Shown here in pieces: positions 60,655 to 64,000 of a stretch of DNA of 64,000 nucleotides; position 1 is the first letter of the stretch; the number at the start of each line of letters is the position of its first letter. The stretch covers positions 92,760-156,759 of the forward strand of contig NZ_JPVO01000046.1 in NCBI RefSeq assembly GCF_000772955.1, given 5' to 3'. The DNA comes from Ureibacillus sinduriensis BLB-1 = JCM 15800 (GTDB lineage: Bacteria; Bacillota; Bacilli; Bacillales_A; Planococcaceae). The notes beneath the pieces are model-generated. The model saw only the letters and a program-made list of their open reading frames with translations. It ran no database searches and had not been told where the DNA came from. The position numbers and the translations under genes are program-made.

Positions 60655-60736
60655 GTTATTGGAAGGGAATTATTTAATATATCAGATGAAATAAAGTTAT
60701 TGGAAGGGAATTATTTAATATATCAGATGAAATAAA
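60655..60736 (+). repeat. Perfect 41-bp tandem duplication before the VOC gene
   Basis: Copies at 60655-60695 and 60696-60736 are identical (GTTATTGGAAGGGAATTATT, TAATATATCAGATGAAATAA, A). The second runs directly into GGAGAG, the ribosome site. Each copy contains TTATTG and TATATC with a 16-base gap, so the promoter may be doubled. Confidence 0.9.
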
Positions 60737-60748
60737 GGAGAGAAGGCT

Positions 60749-61120
60749 ATGAGTCAATCATTTATTGAACAAGTACATTATATTCGAATTCCTGTAAAAG
60801 ATTTAGATCTGTCTGCACAATGGTATAGAGATGTATTGGGGCTCCATTTATTGAACTTGACTAAGGAACTTGCCATTTTAAAAGTAAATGAAGGGCCTTT
60901 CTTACTCATCTTGGTTCCTACGGCAGATGAAACATTTGCACATTTTACAATCGATAATGAACAAGAATTTAGCATTGGCTTTACAAGTCCAGAGTTATCA
61001 AAATTCCATCAACACTTGATTGATAATCAAGTTAAAGTCGAGGATATAAAAGAAGATGGTGGCCATGCTTTCTTCCACTTTTATGATCCCAATGGCAATA
61101 AACTTCAAGTACACTGGTAG
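60749..61120 (+). CDS. VOC family (glyoxalase-like) protein
   Basis: 123 residues with the vicinal-oxygen-chelate fold: FIEQVHYIRIPVKDLDLSAQ, WYRDVLGLHLLNLTKELAIL, and FFHFYDPNGNKLQVHW. Possible metal ligands are His10, His68-region and Glu/His at the end. The enzyme could be a lyase, dioxygenase or binding protein; substrate unknown. AAAGGAGAG is directly upstream and the doubled 41-bp sequence lies before it. Confidence 0.88.
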   Translation: MSQSFIEQVHYIRIPVKDLDLSAQWYRDVLGLHLLNLTKELAILKVNEGPFLLILVPTADETFAHFTIDNEQEFSIGFTSPELSKFHQHLIDNQVKVEDIKEDGGHAFFHFYDPNGNKLQVHW

Positions 61121-61342
61121 GAACATCGTAAATGAATCACCATAAATCTTGAACGGAATAAAAACGGGAACGTCCAGGTCAACGTTTCCATTTCTTGATT
61201 GAAAAACAGCAATACTATTTCCCAACGCCAAATAAAAAAGACCACCTCGTTTGAGATGGATATGGATGCCTCTTATTCTTATTCAACTAAAGCGCCCTAT
61301 AAATTGGCTCATAAATACTTAAGCCAGCGTTAAGATAATATT

Positions 61343-61465
61343 CTAATGCCCTATAGCCTCTAACAAATACCCTATATGCGTCATCTGCATAGCTATTACT
61401 ACACATGAAAACGCGATTACAATTAAACAAACTGCTTTGATTATATTATAAAGTTTATCACTCAA
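61343..61465 (-). CDS. 40-residue single-span membrane protein
   Basis: TTG at 61465 with GGAGG seven bases upstream opens a gene of 40 codons: LSDKLYNIIKAVCLIVIAFS then CVVIAMQMTHIGYLLEAIGH. One hydrophobic span. It lies in a gap without other genes. Function unknown. Confidence 0.7.
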   Translation of the reverse strand: MSDKLYNIIKAVCLIVIAFSCVVIAMQMTHIGYLLEAIGH

Positions 61466-61533
61466 CTCATAGCCTCCATTCTAATGAATTAGACGGAAAT
61501 TACCTCATGAACGTTCCATATATGCCCATATTG

Positions 61534-61612
61534 CTTATTCAACTAAATCACCCTTTTACCCTGAATAAGAGTACAATTTTACTCAAGAATTGCGCCCAAT
61601 TGTTGATTGTAA
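61534..61612 (+). repeat. Dispersed hairpin repeat, full-length copy
   Basis: TTATTCAACTAAATCACCCT, TTTACCCTGAATAAGAGTAC, AATTTTACTCAAGAATTGCG, CCCAATTGTTGATTGTAAA: all modules recognisable. A further fragment lies at 61272-61310 (TATTCAACTAAAGCGCCCTA). Confidence 0.8.
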
Positions 61613-61668
61613 AGCACCAGATTAGCACAATGAAAAGAGATGCCAACATTGCTTGTTTTATAAGTAAA

Positions 61669-62304
61669 CTAATTTATTTCTTTGCCTCTAGTATTCATTA
61701 TTTCAATTTTATAAGAATCAATATTGGATAATGATTTTAATTCATTAGATTGTAAGATTTCATTTGCCGACTCTTCAATTTTCATTGCTAATTTATTTGC
61801 ATTTTCATTCGAACTTTTTATTGATGTACGAATGGTAATAGTTGTTTCTTGATAATAAATGCTTATATTATCGATTACGTCATAATCTCTAAGACCTTTC
61901 ATTAAAGTTTTGATTATATCAAGTTCTTTGTTGGGTATTTTATCCGAACCACCAATCAAATCCCATCTCTTAAAAACAATTGAATATTCTTTTAATATTG
62001 AACTTTTAATTATACTTCTCGCAATATATTCCATATCTCTTTTTACGGAATTTAAATATTCTTCATCACCTACTACATGTATCATCAATTCTTTGTTTGA
62101 AGTCGTTTTCACATCAACTCCCACATATTTCTCCTGAAGCTTTTCAATGACCATTTTCAATGTAGACTCTTCTTGAGTAAGTAAAGGTTTTTGTTCTTCT
62201 TTATTCACAATAGGAGTATTAAATGCTAACGGCATACTTAACAAAATTAATGATGCTATTCCCATTATAAATATTCCAGCAACCATCATTATCTTTTTGA
62301 ACAT
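61669..62304 (-). CDS. Membrane-anchored hypothetical protein
   Basis: 211 residues: N-terminal signal-anchor (IMMVAGIFIMGIASLILLSM) and an extracytoplasmic alpha/beta domain with two similar halves, each with a KELMIHVVGD or TTITIRTSIK strand. The tail is ESANEILQSNELKSLSNIDS. AGGAGG precedes the ATG at 62304. No family recognised. Confidence 0.7.
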   Translation of the reverse strand: MFKKIMMVAGIFIMGIASLILLSMPLAFNTPIVNKEEQKPLLTQEESTLKMVIEKLQEKYVGVDVKTTSNKELMIHVVGDEEYLNSVKRDMEYIARSIIKSSILKEYSIVFKRWDLIGGSDKIPNKELDIIKTLMKGLRDYDVIDNISIYYQETTITIRTSIKSSNENANKLAMKIEESANEILQSNELKSLSNIDSYKIEIMNTRGKEIN

Positions 62305-62372
62305 ATAATCCCTCCTAATAAGAAGGTATGTCGGCTTCCTTACATTATTCTAATTGAAGTAAAGGCAGTTTA

Positions 62373-62430
62373 TACAACACTCTGGCCCGAATGTGGAATA
62401 AGAAAAATCCTGCATATCAACACAGGATTT
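62373..62430 (+). repeat. Repeat fragment followed by a hairpin
   Basis: ACAACACTCTGGCCCGAATG, TGGAATAAG: left palindrome module, diverged. Next to it AATCCTG / CAGGATT (about 62406-62429) forms a terminator-like stem with A and T runs, serving the minus gene at 62486. Confidence 0.6.
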
Positions 62431-62485
62431 TGAATCGAATTAATAATATTAATTTTGATATATAACAAACAGTTTCAAACTATAT

Positions 62486-62962
62486 TTACCGTTCTCCGGG
62501 TCGTTTAGCGAATGGGGATATATAATTCTTGGATGCTTGCAAACCAAATGGATTATTTGGTTGAGGTTCTTTTATTCCCGTATAAGTCATCAGTAAGGCT
62601 TTGGCTTGCTTTAGCGATAAATAAGTTTTGGGATTTCTATATTGCTCTTCAAGGCTTCCTAAGTGCGGTAAATTCTGAAAATCTTCTTTGACGGGGAGGA
62701 TATGAAATAGATATGATCCACAAGAGATTAATACCGTTGAAGTTTGTTTTGAAAGATTTGGGTTCCTTGAAAAATGCAATCCAATTTTTTTGGCCTTATC
62801 CTCACTTATTAATTTTTCCAATGCCCGCTTTTTTAAGGTATATAAGAACTTCGGATTTGGGGCCGTTTTCGCATGTTTGTTTACTACAAAAACAGCTTTT
62901 GATAAATTATCGACTGACATTTCGAGTTTATCCTCGTTATTCCTATTATGAAAAGTACTCAA
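62486..62962 (-). CDS. ykyB: YkyB family protein
   Basis: 158 residues matching Bacillus YkyB: VDNLSKAVFVVNKHAKTAPN, PKFLYTLKKRALEKLISEDK, AKKIGLHFSRNP and LPHLGSLEEQYRNPKTYLSL. Soluble, of unknown function; the family is common in Bacillales. Start is TTG at 62962 after GGGAG. Monocistronic. A terminator-like hairpin follows. Confidence 0.88.
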   Translation of the reverse strand: MSTFHNRNNEDKLEMSVDNLSKAVFVVNKHAKTAPNPKFLYTLKKRALEKLISEDKAKKIGLHFSRNPNLSKQTSTVLISCGSYLFHILPVKEDFQNLPHLGSLEEQYRNPKTYLSLKQAKALLMTYTGIKEPQPNNPFGLQASKNYISPFAKRPGER

Positions 62963-63362
62963 TAACTTACTCCCTTCGTGATATAGGTTTTCTTAGTTTT
63001 AGAAGTTCATTCATTAACTAAATAGTAATACTTGATATTGGGGCCGCATCTAAATTATGTCCTTTGAACGAAACAATTATTAGATGTCTATTTTTCACTC
63101 TACTATAAATCTGTTAATCTAGATACATTATGTTCATGAAGTATTTTTTTATACGTGAATCATCAAAATCCATTAGAAACATATAAAGAAAAGAAAAAAG
63201 ACCCTTTCCTTACTACCGGAAAGCGTCGATTGATGAATAGCAGACAATAATTTCTGCCTTTTGCTACTTATATTGAAGCTCAGCTTGTTAAGCACATTTT
63301 CCCCACTTTTTGTTAAGCACCCGTTTTTTTGAGGTTGATGGAATGCTTACAGAAATACTATG
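62963..63362. other. Gene-free gap with one terminator
   Basis: GACCCTTTCC pairs with GGAAAGCGTC (63200-63226, one mismatch), with AAAAAA to the left as a minus-strand T tract, which would end the lipoprotein gene at 63363. Nothing else is seen. Confidence 0.55.
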
Positions 63363-63755
63363 TTAGTCTTTCTCAATTTTTATTGTTACATTTTCTTTGC
63401 TAATTTCTACGTTTTCTGTTTCAGAAACTTTCTTTATAGAATCTTCAACTATTTGTTGAATCATGGCATCATCAACTTTAACATCCTTCGAGAAACTTAC
63501 TGATACAGACATCTCTTCAAAATTACCATCTACCATTATTGCTTCTATTGACTCACTATCGAGTTCCGTTTGTTCTGGAATAGATTCCAATATTTCATTT
63601 TTTAATTCTGAAAGAAAATTGGATTCTGGTGATAAATTCACATCATTTTCCCCGTTTTCCGAATCATCTAATACCACCACTTCCGGCTCTTCACTACACC
63701 CAACTAACAAAATTGAAATGAACACAATTCCTGAAATTAAAGCTTTCTTCAACAC
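63363..63755 (-). CDS. Small lipoprotein of unknown function
   Basis: 130 residues. Signal peptide with lipobox LLVGC (Cys near residue 19) and an acidic, Glu-rich mature part (VVVLDDSENGENDVNLSPES, then LESIPEQTELDSESIEAIMV). The start is either GTG at 63755 or TTG at 63752, both near AAAGGGGAAG; the upstream ATG is inside that site. Function unknown. Confidence 0.72.
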   Translation of the reverse strand: MLKKALISGIVFISILLVGCSEEPEVVVLDDSENGENDVNLSPESNFLSELKNEILESIPEQTELDSESIEAIMVDGNFEEMSVSVSFSKDVKVDDAMIQQIVEDSIKKVSETENVEISKENVTIKIEKD

Positions 63756-63906
63756 TTTCACTTCCCCTTTCAAAACAATTTACAGAATATGTAACAGATC
63801 ACTTAGTTGGACGTAAAAAAATACTGGAAGTTTCATAAATGCTTCTCCTGGCTCGATTTTGCCATCCTGTTGATTAATTGTAATCATTCATATTTCGTTT
63901 CACCCG

Positions 63907-63957
63907 ATAATCTGGCCCTTTTCATAAAGAAAAGCACAATTCATACTGCAGAAGGTA
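63907..63957 (+). repeat. Dispersed hairpin repeat, left part of a full copy
   Basis: ATAATCTGGCCCTTTTCATA, AAGAAAAGCACAATTCATAC, TGCAGAAGG: close to the consensus up to the core hairpin, where the tail is replaced by other sequence. Confidence 0.75.
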
Positions 63958-64000
63958 GTGACCCCTTAAAGTTAGAGTTATTATTATGCAGCTAATTGGC

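Noticed and set aside
1..64000. CRISPR arrays, tRNA, rRNA or prophage
   Set aside because: No regularly spaced direct repeats, no cloverleaf or rRNA signatures and no phage structural genes were seen. The dispersed repeats are irregularly spaced.

Overview
The window is about 64 kb of AT-rich chromosomal DNA from a Bacillales bacterium. The recognisable genes match Bacillus-type families: a ydfHIJ-like two-component/RND unit, ydaP-like pyruvate oxidase, fosB, czrA-czcD, a sipT-like signal peptidase, YvlA-like DUF2089 and YkyB. Shine-Dalgarno sites are strong (AGGAGG type), TTG and GTG starts are common, intrinsic terminators are many, and sigma-B, PurR-box and CzrA/SmtB-type sites are visible. 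The exact genus cannot be fixed from sequence alone; a Lysinibacillus/Solibacillus/Peribacillus-like relative is plausible. No rRNA, tRNA, CRISPR array or prophage was seen.

Layout. 1-10.5 kb: small, mostly minus-strand genes (response-regulator-like partial gene, two DUF3953 genes around a GNAT enzyme, GlsB stress protein, a MarR-rhodanese-EVE operon, MBL hydrolase, signal peptidase I), separated by many copies of a short hairpin repeat family. 10.6-12 kb: metal-controlled czrA-czcD. 12-17.9 kb: zinc ribbon, radical SAM, DUF454, alpha/beta hydrolase, membrane-anchored serine hydrolase, thioesterase, MarR. 18-21 kb: bactofilin-like gene plus membrane partner behind a 53-bp palindrome, then an ECF sigma/anti-sigma/membrane-protein operon. 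21.3-25.5 kb: AraC regulator with a hidden 39-aa protein, NAD(P)-binding oxidoreductase, a DUF2089/SHOCT-like trio and a tandem DUF1259 protein. 25.6-33.8 kb: fosB, MetE-like enzyme, ydfHIJ, quinone oxidoreductase, HxlR. 34-42 kb: RidA, phosphoesterase, DUF554, MerR, pyruvate oxidase, nucleoside hydrolase and a mechanosensitive-type channel. 42-47 kb: GNAT, two DinB-fold enzymes, a small lipoprotein, small membrane proteins and a broken namA next to an IS3-family remnant. 47-56 kb: threonine-synthase-like enzyme with divergent LysR, two EamA exporters, ProX/LysR, a group II intron fragment and a purine permease. 56.5-64 kb: a second ECF sigma/anti-sigma pair, a truncated AraC gene and an SDR gene with an amber codon, a VOC protein, YkyB and a lipoprotein.

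The region behaves like accessory chromosome: many independent one- or two-gene regulator-plus-target units (MarR, ArsR, HxlR, MerR, AraC, LysR, two ECF systems, one two-component system) and clear decay (two frameshifted genes, an amber-interrupted SDR, truncated AraC, IS and intron remnants). The most unusual signals are the strand-biased hairpin repeat family (about 24 copies, two modules), the truncated group II intron placed directly after an intrinsic terminator, a recognisable YdfI tandem operator, a 41-bp perfect tandem duplication in a leader, and four unlisted small membrane-protein genes.
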